64,000 nt of DNA from Capsicum annuum (taxonomy: Eukaryota > Streptophyta > Magnoliopsida > Solanales > Solanaceae), in NCBI RefSeq assembly GCF_002878395.1, contig NC_061119.1, positions 18,597,331 to 18,661,330 on the forward strand. Reading direction: 5' to 3'. A program made the position numbers and the translations under genes. The notes under the pieces were generated by a model, which was given only the letters and a program-made list of their open reading frames with translations, was not told the origin of the DNA and made no database searches. Below, piece after piece: positions 1 to 12,543 of this stretch; the stretch's first letter is position 1, and each line of letters starts with the position of its first letter.

Positions 1-1279
1 TGGCTCCGCCTCTGTAATATTTATCTAAGTTCATTTTGTTCACATTTAATTTTAAATTTTTTTATTCTAATTTTTTAATTATTTTCTTGAATAAACCCAA
101 CAACAAGTCTTATCTTTTCAATATCAAGCCTAAAAAAATTCAAGACCATATCTTACAATTATATTATATATATATATGACAAGCACACTTAACATGAAAT
201 ATTTGGGTAACGGCAGAGAAAGTTCGACTTTTAACAAGTCAACAACAGTCTTGTTGTTAGATGCATTATTAAAAGATATACATAAAACTTTTCTTTCAAT
301 ACCATAATATTTTGCAACTTTAAAAATAGATTTTGAAATAAATTTTTTAGTGTGTCTACGATCTTCATCATACAAAAATGCTAGAATACATTTTTGCATA
401 ACAAAATTACTATCTATCTAGTGACAAGTAATTGTTAGATAATTAATTTTATTAACAGGAAGACCAAGATCAGAAGTTCGAGCAACTCTACATGAAATAA
501 TTTTTAATAATACAGATAAATAATAAACATATTGCGCATGGAATCTAAAAATATTGGCTCAACAAATACTTCTAAGAATACCTATAAACATGGGATTATA
601 AATTTCTTGAATATAATGAATAAAAGCATCTGAAGAAGCAAAACAGAGAGGCAAACAACTCACAACTATCATTTTAGCTATTTCTTTCCGATCCTTTGTT
701 TTATTATCATTCTTAACTAATTGACCTGTTGTTGGTTCAATCTACTTTGTGTTGGCCTACCAACAACCTCACCACCTTGTGCAAGACTTAGCTATACTGA
801 GTGTTTTTCTCTTAAATATCTCACTCCGATTTTATGCTCATAAACCAATTCACAGATTTTGCATTGGACCTTAGTTTCTTCTTCTATTTTCAATTTTTTC
901 ATACAATACTAGTTCTTCTACGAGATCTTACAGGGGAACGGGGAGGACGGAAAGGAAGATTAACCAATTCAGATCTAGCATTAGCATTACCGACTTCGGG
1001 TGTCACACCAATATTTTCATCATCAATATTTAAATCAACCGCGTCTACTTCATTCTTTTTTTCTATACCATAATTTTTTCGAGCTTCTAAATAATTCATA
1101 TCGTGAGCACCTACACGTTTTCATCCTCTAAAAGGTTGACTAATTGGTACCGGAGGCATACGGATATATCTAGTACTTGAACTACCTCTACCGAAACCAC
1201 CACCAATTCATTTTTTACTACCACTACCACTTTCAAAATAATTTTTAAACACTTTACCGATGTTTCTTAATTTATTCAT
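1..1279 (-). pseudogene. hAT-family transposase (BED zinc finger, RICESLEEPER-like), 5' half, decayed
   Basis: On the minus strand an ATG at 1279 opens a Gly/Ser-rich N-terminus, interrupted by stops. A BED-type finger follows at about 815-880, readable in a shifted frame with KVQCKIC, then LVYEHK and a His near REKHS. Further on, 130-700 reads as the hAT catalytic region. It contains a TSD motif followed by YLTITCH, then ILAFLYDEDRRH, then FNNASNNKTVVDLLK and finally IIVRYGLEFF. These motifs are typical of plant hAT proteins annotated as zinc finger BED domain-containing. Several stops and frame changes separate the pieces, so no functional protein is expected. The C-terminal dimerisation region lies beyond the left edge of the window. 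The family is secure; the exact lineage is not. Confidence 0.85.
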
Positions 1280-1915
1280 ATTATAAATTAAACTAAAAAA
1301 TATTCAAAATAAATAAAAATAATAAAAATAAATATTCAACAAATAATACACTAATTAAAAATTAAAAGTAAGAGATGGAACGACAATATCAAATTTTGAA
1401 AGTATTCGAAAGTTGCGACTTCAGAAAACTTCCACTTGATATTTGTAATTGCAACATAAAAAAATAAAATTGAGCACTTTAGGAGATAATTAGAATATTT
1501 GAGAGAGAATGAGAGGATAAGATTGTGTGAAAAATGATTTTGAATTTGGGGTATTTATAGAAAATTCTTTGAATTAATTTTCTTATTTTTAAAAGAATAA
1601 CAGGCCAATTGGCCGTTGGGCCAGCCAATAAAATTATAGTCGTTGGGCTGCCAACGGTCCAATTAGACCTGCGCCCCAGCCTCTTTGATTTAAAAAATGA
1701 AAAACTTTTTATTAATCGGGTTGGTCCAGGCCGAATAATCAGTGGGCTTGGTCTGATTTCATAAATGGGCCGGTCCACTAAGATGACCTTCCCAGACGGC
1801 CCCGCTTGGAATCGGGTAGCCATCGAGCCAGTCCATACTAGGTCGGTCTCTTTAAATAAGCTGGGTTAACTGGGCTAGAACGGATCGACCCAACCCACAT
1901 GACAAGTTTATATAG
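1280..1915 (-). mobile_element. hAT element 5' end: leader and GC-rich subterminal region
   Basis: This lies upstream of the decayed hAT transposase. Positions 1280-1560 are AT-rich leader. Positions 1590-1910 switch to GC-rich DNA with repeated variants of GGCCGGTCCA and CGGGTTGGTCC, which resembles hAT subterminal binding-site clusters. I could not fix the terminal inverted repeat or the 8-bp target duplication, because the other end is outside the window. The minus-strand open frame at 1479-1823 is a by-product of the GC-rich stretch and has no recognisable domain. Confidence 0.5.
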
Positions 1916-2786
1916 CCTTTTGAGTAGCTTCTTTATCATGTACTGAATCTGTCACACCTAAAAGTAACATTCCCTTCATTCTTTATTCCATTTCTTCTCT
2001 TCCATATGGTTCATATATGATTGCAGGAATTGCCTTGTATACTGCCTCCAGCTTTGGTGTTGACTTTAATGTCCACTAGGTGGTAATGATCTACAATATT
2101 TATTCCAGCATATAGCTTGAATATCATTATTTGATATAATATATATCTTTTATTTATTTTTTACTTGTTCAGTATATTACAAATAGGTGTTCAATAATAT
2201 TTATTTCATTTAAAAAATTAATGAATAATTTATCATTTTGTTCCTATTTTAACATTATTATCAAATACTATTCAAAACACTAAATTCATTATATTCAAAG
2301 AGCGATACAGTAAAATATCTCTATTATTTATTGTTTCTTTAAGTTTGTGTTAAGTCAATAATGGATAAGTAAAAATGGACGTATGGAGTGTCAACTATGT
2401 ATTTTATATTTTATTAGTTAGTGATCTTATTGTATTAGATTAATATTTTCATTAAATTTATTATAGATATAATATATATTACTAGTATATTGTTTAAATT
2501 TTATTTTGAGGGGCCATATCATCCATGTTATTATTATCGTATTGTTCAAATAATAGATTTATTTTATTATTTTATATTAGTGATAGTTTTATTTGAATTG
2601 TATAATTATTCAGATATTCATTTAGAATAAGATATTTTAATATTAATATAAATAAACACAGTCTAAATCGATCCCCCAACCGATAACCAATTCGAACCCA
2701 GATTCATCAGGTTAAACATTTTCAAAATTGGCCCATTCGGGCCAGCTCCTTAACACCATTAGTCTAAAATAGCATTCTTCAATTAA
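1916..2786. other. AT-rich sequence with no recognised gene
   Basis: Between the hAT end and the first chromovirus LTR the sequence is strongly AT-rich, with many short TA runs at 2100-2660. I see no open frame with recognisable motifs, no tRNA or SINE signature and no clear inverted repeat. It may be old intergenic DNA or an unrecognised small non-autonomous element. Confidence 0.5.
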
Positions 2787-2791
2787 GTAAG
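2787..2791. repeat. Target site duplication GTAAG (left)
   Basis: GTAAG lies directly before the LTR start TGTAATACCCC and recurs at 14833-14837 directly after the LTR end GTGATA. A 5-bp duplication is the normal length for Ty3/gypsy integration. Confidence 0.85.
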
Positions 2792-4713
2792 TGTAATACC
2801 CCGTAATATTCTAAACTCAATTTAGCTCTTTGTTGCATGCTTAAGGGGTCCAAGGCTTGAAAATTTCACTCAGTGTTGAGGACTTAGTTATTTTCAAGAC
2901 CCCTAAACCTTACGGATTTTTATTTTGGCCTTTTTGGCCCCAAAACATTGGTTTCCAAGTTGATTCATGTTTAGGGAGGTTAAAAGTACATTTCGGGAGA
3001 GTTTTAAAATTTTCAGATGAGGATCGGAGAGTGTTTGGATGGCTAACAAAGAGCCAATGCGATAAGACCGTGACGCGTTGCTCTCTCCCAAGGTAGAGTG
3101 GTGCGAGACGTGTGGCTTTCTCCCCAGAAGTAAGTTGCATGTCGCATTGCTTTCTCTCTAGAGAGAAGGGCGCAGCGCTTGGCGCTGTCCTGCATAATTA
3201 TATGTTTTAAGTGCCCAAGGGGCATTTGAGTCATTTTTCTCAACCCAATTCATCCTTAACACTATTTGGGACTTCCAAAAGGGCATTATTTGCCCGTTTC
3301 ACTCCAAATTACTCTCAAGAAACTCTCCTCTTTTTTCAAGAACAAACTTAAGCTTTTTCCCTAATAAATCAAGAGTTCAAGTTTTCAATCCAAGAAAATC
3401 TACTAGAATTCGGTTATTAAGGTACGTGTGGTGTTCATCCATGGATCCCTTTCACCCATGGAGCCCAAAAATCTTTCTTTGATTAAAAATATGAGTTTTT
3501 ATTTATTACGAAGATACATATGTTCAAGATGAGTTTAATTCATGTTTTCCTTAGTAGTTTGACTTAATTCATGTCCTAGTATGATTCCATGGAAAGTTAG
3601 GTTATCTCATGTTTCAAGTTTCGATTTCCCATGTCGTATTCAATTGAATTTCATATCATAATATTGAAATATGAATTTAGCCATGACGTCATGTTGTTTT
3701 CTCATGTTTTAAGATATCCTCATGTTCAAGTTCATGATTCTTATATGTTTGATGAAATGTCTATGTATTGGATCTTTGAACTATGATTTCATACTATAGT
3801 TTTAAGCTTTGATATCGTATTTTGGATCATTTAGTATTGGAGGGTTATGAATACCCAATACCTATGTATTTTACATTATTTCAGATTTTCAAGTAATGAT
3901 TTCGTTAAACCTTGTATATTATTATTATTTTACTCAGTTGATATAACTATGATGAGCACTATCATAAGTAATGTTCAGTTAAATTTAGTTCAGCTTAGTA
4001 TCAGAGTCAGTTCAGTTGAGAGTAAGATTTAGCACCGAGCGAACCTAGGGATTTGGCTCACCCGTCAGTTAGGACTGGGTCCTTAGTAGCAGTCCCTAAG
4101 TTCTAAAACTAAATAGCCAGTGTAGGATTATGAGATACCACCCAACAGTTTAGGACTGACTCCCTAGTCTTTCAGGATACCAAATTAGTAGATCCACACA
4201 GCTAGTGTTAGTACCCATGGTACGGTGCTAATACTCTTCTAACTGGGGTTACAGGTTAGACCTCGATTAGCTCAGATTGGGGCATGTTGGATATATGATA
4301 ATTTCCATAGTTTCAGTCAGTGTCTTAGTGTATCTCAGCTCAGGATTGCTTGACCAAGCGTACAGGTTGTAAGTTATTCAGTTTTATAGATTTTAGTCTT
4401 TCAGTTTATAGATTACTCCAGTATCATATTTATGCTTGGTCTTGCATTCTCAGGTATTGCATGTTTATATATTTCATCCCTTCCTCGTCTCATATATCAG
4501 TATATTCAAAGTATTGACCGTATACTTTTATTTGCTATATGTTGTCTTATAACATAGGTTCGGATGCTCAGTTTCCCAACAATTCTCAGACAACTCATTG
4601 TTACTCAACAGCAGTAGTGGTGAGTCCTTATCCACCGAGGACATAATTTATTTATCTTAGTTATTTCGGTATTTCTTATGTTCAGTCAGCCAGAGTTAGT
4701 TGGGGGCTTGTCC
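2792..4713 (+). repeat. 5' LTR of chromovirus-type element, 3' end missing
   Basis: It starts TGTAATACCCC and parallels 12544-14521. It stops after GGGCTTGTCC where another LTR begins, so about the last 310 bp present in the right LTR are lost. Positions 3045-3190 hold a GC-rich module with short inverted motifs (GCGCAGCGCTTGGCGC). Positions 4030-4260 carry repeated blocks around AGTTAGGACTGGGTCC. The open frames inside are not coding. Confidence 0.8.
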
Positions 4714-6524
4714 TGTAATACCCCATATTTCCCTAGCTCAGTTTAAATCTCAGTGTACGAGTATCTCTATATAAAATTTTCAAAATACTTAGAATTTTTA
4801 AGTTTAAGACCTTCCATTTCATAGGAAATTTAGTCAGCTTTCCAACGACATAAAATTTGCCTAAATTTGATACCTGGGTAAAGAGTTATAGCAATATTTG
4901 TAAAATAGTGTGCTACCTGGTGCAGCACCGCACCGCGGAGATAGTTCAAACGACATTCATCAGTTTCCAGTGAATATCTACGATAATGGTGTGTCACGCC
5001 AATATTCCAGTTCACAATTATCATTTTTCAGTGAGGGACCGCGATCCCACCTCATCGCGCCTAAGGCTATTTTCACGCTCGTCAAAATCCAGTGAGAGTC
5101 CACGATAGTGCCACGTCGTGCCAAGGGTCAATTTCACGCTCGTCCACTTTTGAACAGTGCTAGCTGGTTTCCAGTGGCTCACTGCGATGCCACTGCATCA
5201 TGGTGAAGCCCAAAATCGGGACTTTCAGTGACGAAAATTAAAAACTTTCCTGGGGTAATTGGGTATTTTTCCACGTCCCTAATCAGTCCTAAACACAAGA
5301 TTTAACCCCTAATAACCTAATTATATCATTATTTACTCAATTTCTCTCAAGATTAAATCATTCTCTCTCAAAAGGCAAAACCCTAGCTTTCAAGAATCAA
5401 GAGCAATTCTCAAGAATTTCACCAAGAACCTCCAAGAGGTTAATTTGTTAGGTATGTTAGGTGTTCATTCCTGGATTCCTTTCACCCATGGAGTCCAAGA
5501 ATCCTTTTTTAAGCATACAAGTTTTCAGATTTATGAATTCAATGCTTAAAACTGATTGTATTCATGCTTATGATATTACTTGGGTTTCAATCCATGATTA
5601 ATTATAAGTTTCATGAAGTTAAAATAGTATGTGTGGTGAATTACATGATTTGCATGTTAAACCCTTGAATTTACAATTGATTATTATATCCATTATGTTC
5701 ATGTGTTTTATTATGTGAAATAATCAAGCTTCCCAAGTGTTTGATAAAATGCTCATGTGAGTTTGATAGTGAAATCATGACATGTCATTATGTGGTCCCA
5801 TTCATGTACAAATTCATGCCTTACAAGTATTTGACAAAATATCAACATGAGTGCATTGTTAACAACCAAGTATTGTTATGCTTTTATGATCATGCTATGC
5901 TTTACTTTCAACGCTATCGAGCCTTGGGAGTATTCAATACCCAAAAATCTAGCCGTTGACTAGAATACAGTAGTTACAGAATAGTCTTAGTAATGTCATG
6001 AACAGTAGTATTCAGTCAGTACAGAATTCAGTGGAACTTAGTTCAGTTCAGCTCAGTCTAGTAATCAATGTCATTCAGTTGGGAGTAGGATTTAGCATCG
6101 AGTGAACCCAAGGATGGGGGCTCACCTGATAGTAGAGGGTGTGATCCTTAGTGGCAGTCCTTGAATTCTAAATTTATGTAGCCAACATAGGTTGAGATAT
6201 CAACCTGCCAGTTGAGGGTTGATAAGGTGTTTTACCTGCCAGTTAAGGGTACCACCATTCTCATTCAGGTCACCTACTTGATAAGGGTGACTCTTCATCT
6301 TGTCTTTACCCGTGGCACATTCCTGACACTCTTCCAACTGGGGTTACAGGTTGTAACCCAATCCATTGATAGAGAGGCATATCGATTAGATGATTACCTC
6401 CCACAGTTTCAGTTTGAGCCTTAGTATAGAACTCAGTTCAGTTCTATTGAATTAGAACTATCAGAAATAGTCACTCAGTATCAGTAATTCAGTTATCAGT
6501 AATCACAAATATTAGTTACTCCAG
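4714..6524 (+). repeat. Chromovirus-type LTR variant A, 3'-truncated
   Basis: It begins TGTAATACCCCATATTTCC directly after the broken first LTR. It has the same overall plan as the other LTRs here: an AT-rich start, then a GC-rich repeated module at 4920-5230, then the GGATTCCTTTCACCCATGG block, then CCTGCCAGTTGAGGG blocks. It stops after ATTAGTTACTCCAG, where an inverted relative is fused. The module at 4920-5230 is built of about 50-bp degenerate units with an inner palindrome around GCGATGCCACTGCATC. Confidence 0.75.
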
Positions 6525-8097
6525 TTGGAAGGGTGTCAGTACCATGCCACGAGTAAAGAAACTGAAGAGTTACTTTCATCTGGAAGGTACTTAAATAAGA
6601 ACGGTGGAACCCTTATCTGGCAGGTTAAAACACCTCATCAACCCTCAACTGGAAGGTTTGATGTCTCCACCTACGCTGGCTACATAGTTATAGAATGGAA
6701 GGATTGCTTCTAAGGATCACACCCTTTACTGGCAGGTGAGCCCCTATCCTTGGGTTCACTCGGTGCTGAATCCTACTCCCAACTGAAAGACACTAAACTG
6801 AGTATACTGAACTGGACTGGACTGATATTGAGTTTACTGAGTTTTCCTGAGTTCAACTAAGTTCTTTAACTGACTAGATTCTACTAATTGGGTATTAAAT
6901 ACCCCCAAGACTTGATAACATGAAAAATAAAGCATAGCATGGTCTTGAGATACACAATAATGTGCACTTGTCCATAATTCATTCATAAAGGCATTTCATC
7001 AAACACTTGTAGAGCATAAGCTTGTACATGTTTGGGACCACACAATGACATGTCAAGATTCCACTATCTACTTCCCATAGGCATTTTAGCAAACACTTGG
7101 GGAGCATGCTTAGGTTATACAATAATAAAAACATATATTCATCATGTCTACATCAATCAACTTGAAAATTGAAGGGTTTATCATGAAGATCATGTAATTC
7201 AACACATACAATGATTAATTTCATAAAAGCATGTAATTTAATCATGGACTAAAACTCAACAATAACATGAACATGAATTCAATTCAATTTAAGCATGAAA
7301 GTTCATAATTCAACCATCTTGTAGTTTGAAAATGGATTCGCGGACTCTATGGGTGAAAGGAACCCATAGATGAACACCTAACATACCTTAATTTGTGAGT
7401 TTCTTGAAGTTCTTGGTGAATCCTTTGAGATTGCTCTTGGTTTTTTAAAGCTAGGGTATGCAGTTTTGAGAGAGAATGCTTTTAATTTGGGGATAAATTA
7501 AGTAAGTAATGATTTAAAATGCTTTTAGGGATTAAATCCCGTATCTGGGCTTGTTAAAATCATAGAAAAAGACTGTTTTAACCTTGGACAAAACATTTAA
7601 TTTCCGTTGAAATTTTCTAAAATAGGCACTTGGCGTAACACAGTGCTTTCGCGTCGTATCTTTGGAAATTGCCATCTGGGAAAATACATGGTGGCGCGAC
7701 GCGGTGGTATCACGTTGCCACTTTGGTTGGGACCGAAAGCTCGGTGCAACGCGGTACAATCGCGTTGGCTCACTGGAAATTGAAAATATGAAAATGAGCT
7801 TTGGCGCGATGCGCCGGTATTGCGGTACTTCACAGAAAACTGACAATTATCATTTTGACATACTCCACGACGCACTACTGGCCTTAATGACTGTGTTTAA
7901 TGACTGAATCTTAAAATAACCATAACTTCTTACCCAGTTATCGGATTTAAGCGAATTTTATATCATTGGAAAGATAATTCAATTTCCTACGCAATGGCAG
8001 GATCTAAACTGAAAAATAATGAGTGTTTCAAAAATTTTATATTGGATAACTCATGAACTGAGAGTTAACTAAAGCTTAAGAATTACGGGGTATTACA
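6525..8097 (-). repeat. Chromovirus-type LTR variant B, inverted and truncated
   Basis: Read from 8097 leftwards this starts TGTAATACCCCGTAATTC. It runs through an AT-rich leader, a GC-rich module at 7620-7880, the CACCCATAG block and the CTGCCAG blocks, and ends near CTTCCAACTGG at 6525. It pairs imperfectly with variant A (4714 to about 6342), leaving about 180 bp of variant A as the centre. The starts of A and B differ strongly, so this looks like two related copies brought together rather than one perfect inverted duplication. Its outer end cuts the Athila-like pol reading frame. Confidence 0.75.
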
Positions 8098-11080
8098 ATC
8101 TCCAACCCATGACCGGACACATAGGTACAAAATCATTATTCTCACTTGGGAAAACCGTCATACTGCCTTTCTTGGGAACACATTGGATCAGACTCACCCA
8201 CGTACTATTGGAAATTAGGTAGACAACTCCCGCATTAAGCCACTTAATGATTTCTTTCTTAACCACATCTTGCATAGGTTGATTGAGTCTCTTTTGGTGT
8301 TCGACACTAAGAAAATGATCAATATTTAATTTTATTTTATCAGAACAAATTCTGGTGGCAATGCCTATAAGATCCGCGATAGTCCACCTGATTGCACGAA
8401 TGAACATTTTTACAATTGATTTCAAACCATCCATCTGACAAGGTTCAAGATCACCCGCTACAATGATTGGCAATGTATTATCCTCACCCACAAAAACATA
8501 TTGAAGATGAGATGGTAACGACTTAAGTTCGAGTTGATGTGGTTCAATAATTGATGACTTAGCGGATGGACTCTCATAGTTTTCAAATCAAGATCCAATT
8601 TGATCGGGTTCTTGGTGTAAGATCCAAGACCTGTCAATAAAGCTACCACCTCATCATATTTTTCAACCACCTCACTACTAAGTTTCCACAATACACCCAC
8701 CAAGGGGTCATCCACAAGTTTCACTTCTATGGTGTTAGTACTTCATCATCAATAACATCAATTATCGACACCACTTGTAAGTCCAGAGGTTGCTTTATGG
8801 ACTTGCACACATTGAAGGATACTTGTTCATTGTTCACCTAAAATTTCATATCCACACATTCCACATCCACTAAATCCCTTTCATTATCCAAGAATGGTCT
8901 ACCAAGAATAATTGGAACCTCATGATCAATCTCACAATCAAGAATAACGAAGTCAGACAGAAATATAAATCGATCGACTTTCACCAGAACATCATACAAC
9001 ACACCAACGGGTTTTTTGGTTAAGTGATCGGCCATTAAAAGCCTCATATTGGTAGGCTTAGGATCACCCAAGACTAATTTTTGGGACACAACAAATGACA
9101 TCAAATTAATACTTGCCCCAAGATCACACAACACTTTTTTGCATTTGTAAACCTCAATAGTGCAAGGAATAGTAAATGCACCCGGGTCTTCTTTCTTCAC
9201 CACCATTGTGCTAGATATTATAGCACTACAATTGTGGGTTACCTCAATTGTTTCAAAATTCATGACTCACTTCTTTTTAACCAAGTCCTTCATAAATATA
9301 GCATACCCGGGCATTTCTTGTAAGGCTTCTAGAAAAGGAATATACACCGATAAATTGCTAAATTTGACAAGAAACTTCTTGAACTTGGTATCATCATCCT
9401 TCTTCTTAAGCCTTTGTCGGAATAGGAGGGGGAATTTTGATTTGCGTCATCCTATTTTGGAGTACAATCATCAACCACCTTAGGATCTTTCTCACTTCCA
9501 ATATTTTCTTCAACTAACTTTGGTCGTTTAACACTTGTTTCATTAGGCTTTGGATCATCATCTTTTGGCTCTTTTAGATGCTTTCTCTTTGCATTGGCTT
9601 GTTCTTCATTTTCCTTTTCATTAGGGTCTTCACCAAGATCAACAATATTTTTACCAAGAGTCTGACCACTCCTAGTGACAATAGCCATGATGTGAGCATC
9701 ATTTTTAGGATTGACAACAGTTTTCACTAGGAAATCCACCCTTTGTTCTTGTATTAAGTTGTGTCAAGATTTGTCCTAATTGAGTTTTAAGTTGCTTGAT
9801 AGAGGCTGAGTGAGATGTCACCATTTTATTGAGCTATGAGAAGTCACCTTTCATCTCTCTCACCATCTTGTCGGTCCCCTCAACACCTATTAAAATTCGA
9901 GCAAGGACATCTTTATTTTTGAGCTTATCTGGGTCAATAAAACTTGACTATTTACCTTTTGCCTGATCATGTGGAGGTACATGCTGGTCATAATCTCTCT
10001 TTTTATCTCTTCAATCCCTATTTGTATCACGGTAATAACTATCATGGTCTCTTTCCTCCCAACCTTGATTCCCATTTTCCCTTTGATAGGTCGGGCGAAA
10101 ACCCCCCGATTGGTTCGATAAGAACCAAATTTCTTCATCAAGGGACACCATTTCCTCACCATCATAAGCTTTATCACTCTTAGAAGAAATAGTGTTAACC
10201 GCTTTAGAAGGAGCTCCCATTACATGCTTGGTGAGAAGATCAAGTTGCGTCATCACTTTAGCTATATTTGCATCTCTTTCTTGATCCTTTTTCTTTTGCT
10301 CTTGGCTTACAAAAGATAAGGAAGGAGCCCCTACGGCCTCCTCGGTATCTCTTATGTGCCACCCTCTACTTTTCTTGGTCACTTGATCTAATAAAGTCGA
10401 TGTAACACTATATGATAGTTTGATTAGAGAACCCCCAGCCGCATTATCGGCTACCGTCTTGTTCAATTGATCCAATGCCCTATAGAAAATTTGAAGGAGC
10501 ATTTTATCCAAAACCTCATGATTTGGGAATTGCATTAAATTTTTGTTGAATCATTGCCAAGGCTCATATAATGGTTCGCTATTAAATTGATGAAATTTGG
10601 TGATTTAATCCCTTAGTTGCAACAACCGAGAAGGAGGAGAGTATCTTTCTAAGAATTTATCTATGAGCCCAACCCATGAAGTTATAGACCCCGTGGGCAA
10701 AGACCGCAACCATAAGACCACTTCTCCTGTTAAAGAGAATGAGAAATGACGTAATCAGATTGACTCTTGAGATATGTAGGCCATGTTAAATAGAGAACAC
10801 ACCTCAATAAAATTCATCAAGTGTAGATTATCATCCTCATGTACTTGGCCTCCAAATAACCCTTTTATTTGAAGAAAATGACTCATCACACTAGTAATGT
10901 AAAATTCTATATTTCCTTCCACCGGTGGAAAACGAATAGCACTAGCTCAGCCTACATCACCAAGGTGATCCTCGTCCTCAAGATACCCATCAATCGTCCC
11001 GGCATTACTACCGTGTTGGATCATACTATCGTGTATACTATTATACGCACCAGAGAAAGAATAAAAACACCAAAAAATAT
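8098..11080 (-). pseudogene. Athila-like gag-protease-RT polyprotein, decayed and truncated
   Basis: Reading leftwards, 10560-11050 gives gag motifs AIRFPPVEGN, then KGLFGGQVHEDD, then SLTGEVVLWLRSLP and GSITSW. Gag continues at 10011-10535 with FYRALDQLNKTVADNAAGG. A Lys/Glu-rich spacer lies at 9452-9739. The retropepsin at 8838-9263 has the active site CDLGASINLM and the late motif PIILGRPFLDNERDLVDVE. The RT entrance at 8100-8490 includes IRWTIADLIGIATRIC and VSLIQCVPKKG and ends at VMGWR, before the catalytic palm. In-frame stops (for example near 10770 and 9265) and frameshifts disable it. Integrase and RNase H are absent. Protease catalytic Asp, Gly and Ala-Ser are all present. Confidence 0.85.
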
Positions 11081-11140
11081 AAAATAAAACAATACGGATA
11101 ACCCAAAGTAACTAAAAACACTCCAAGAGTGAAATGTTTC

Positions 11141-11160
11141 ACTCCCCAGCAACGGCCCCA
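11141..11160 (-). promoter_or_regulatory. Primer binding site (tRNA-Asp type) of Athila-like element
   Basis: On the minus strand the bases read TGGGGCCGTTGCTGGGGA. This is two mismatches from the usual Athila primer site TGGCGCCGTTGCCGGGGA, which pairs with tRNA-Asp. It lies between the LTR end and gag, as expected. Confidence 0.75.
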
Positions 11161-11165
11161 TTTTT

Positions 11166-12463
11166 TATAATCCTCAAATCATACTCTTGAATGGATGTAA
11201 GCGATTGTTGTCAATACAATATGATTGTTGTCCTTATGGGTAGAATCCATAAGGAGTGAAAGAATGGAATTCAAAACTCAAGACTGTTAATAGTCTACTA
11301 AAAGGTGACACGTAATGTGAATAAAACAAACATAAATGTAAAATAGAGGAATTAGTTTGAATGTATTTATAGTGACAATTACTTCAATTTTAGAGCACTA
11401 TCTTGATGTTGAAAATGCTAAGAGAGAATTCAATTTAAATAGGTCTTGGGGTTATGTAATTTTAGGTATGGGTTCATGCATGGGTACTTGACAATTTATC
11501 CAACTTTATCTAAAAGTCATAGGTAGGTTAGACATCAATGTATTGATGTCAATCTTTCAATTACGACACCAAATTTCACAAATAGATTCTTTTAAACACC
11601 TCATAACTGTGACAACTTTGCACATCTATTGCCTCAATTGACATCTTTATGTCTAAGACATATCATTAAATGAAATGATTCAAGTTATTGATTGCATTTA
11701 TTGCTCACCCATATGCCCTCTTTCAAGGATGACATAGGTTCAAGGGTGTTTGAAGTTTCCAACCCCCAAATCTTAATTAAATCATGGAATAAATGCAACA
11801 CCCATCACAAGTAACTAATTAGTAGAATAAATAGCTAACACTTATGCACTACTACAACCTAAGAAAGCATAACCCCAAGATTTAGAATTAGCTACTCATA
11901 GACAAAAAGGGTAGAAATATACCAAAGTTATCATTGACTTCATCCATGAGAAATAGAAAGAATGTAGTTCCAAACTTGGAATTTTAATAAATCTCTAGTG
12001 GAAAATCACTTATTCTTCTTTGGGAATCACTCACATATATTTTTCACTCAAGACTAGTACAATGTTCTCCTAAGATGAAAAGATAGGTGCTTAGATAAAA
12101 AGAGAGATGCTAGATGAAAGATGAAAGTTAGGTCTTGAAAAATAAGCTAGAAACCCTTCTTTAGGGGCACCTCCACATTTGAAAAAATTACAAAATTATC
12201 ACCTTGATCTTGATCGGTGTGAGCAGATCAAAAGCAAATGGAAAGAAGATAGAGAGCAGCTAGATAGCATCTCCAAAGCAGATGCAAAGCGGATGCGAAG
12301 TGGATGACTCTTTTCCTTCACATTTGGTCTCTTATTACCTTGAATGACTTACCCATCTTCCCTTTTTACTTTTACCTATATAATTGAGTATTAAGTAAGA
12401 GAGTACCATCAAATCAATGAAAAAGCATGATAATATAGGATTAAAAGGTGATAGTATTTGACA
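11166..12463 (-). repeat. 5' LTR of Athila-like element
   Basis: Minus-strand LTR of about 1.3 kb between a TGTCAAATAC start and the primer site. There is no coding potential. It includes a run of GCAGATGCAAAGCGGATGCG-like short repeats near 12260-12300. No second copy is present in the window, so the boundaries are estimates. Confidence 0.5.
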
Positions 12464-12519
12464 ACTTATCGGACCTTAGTTGCCTTAGTATTCTCTGTCT
12501 AACTAGTCTCATTCGAGGA

Positions 12520-12543
12520 CTAATGTTCCCTAAAGGGGGATAT
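12520..12543 (+). other. Polypurine tract and 3' end of the chromovirus interior
   Basis: The bases TCGAGGACTAATGTTCCC, then TAAAGGGGGATA, sit directly before the right LTR. This is the usual 3' interior end of Tekay/Del-like elements and is the only surviving internal part of this copy (roughly 12464-12543). Confidence 0.65.

Larger units (their letters stand above)
8098..12463 (-). mobile_element. Athila-like Ty3/gypsy element, 5' half, minus strand
   Basis: Order on the minus strand: LTR (about 12463 to 11166), a primer site complementary to tRNA-Asp, gag, protease, then the start of reverse transcriptase, cut by an inverted chromovirus LTR at 8097. The gag, the PR signature DLGASINLM and the RT entry PKKG fit the Athila lineage of non-chromoviral Ty3/gypsy elements. 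Stops and frame changes occur throughout. The right boundary is set by eye at a TGTCAAATAC start and is uncertain by some tens of bases. Confidence 0.8.

Noticed and set aside
7532..7875. Overlapping ORFs on both strands near 7.6-7.9 kb
   Set aside because: They fall in the GC-rich repeat module of an inverted LTR, where stop codons are depleted by base composition.
9452..9739. Independent Lys/Glu-rich host protein
   Set aside because: It is the spacer between gag and protease of the Athila-like polyprotein, in the same strand and order.
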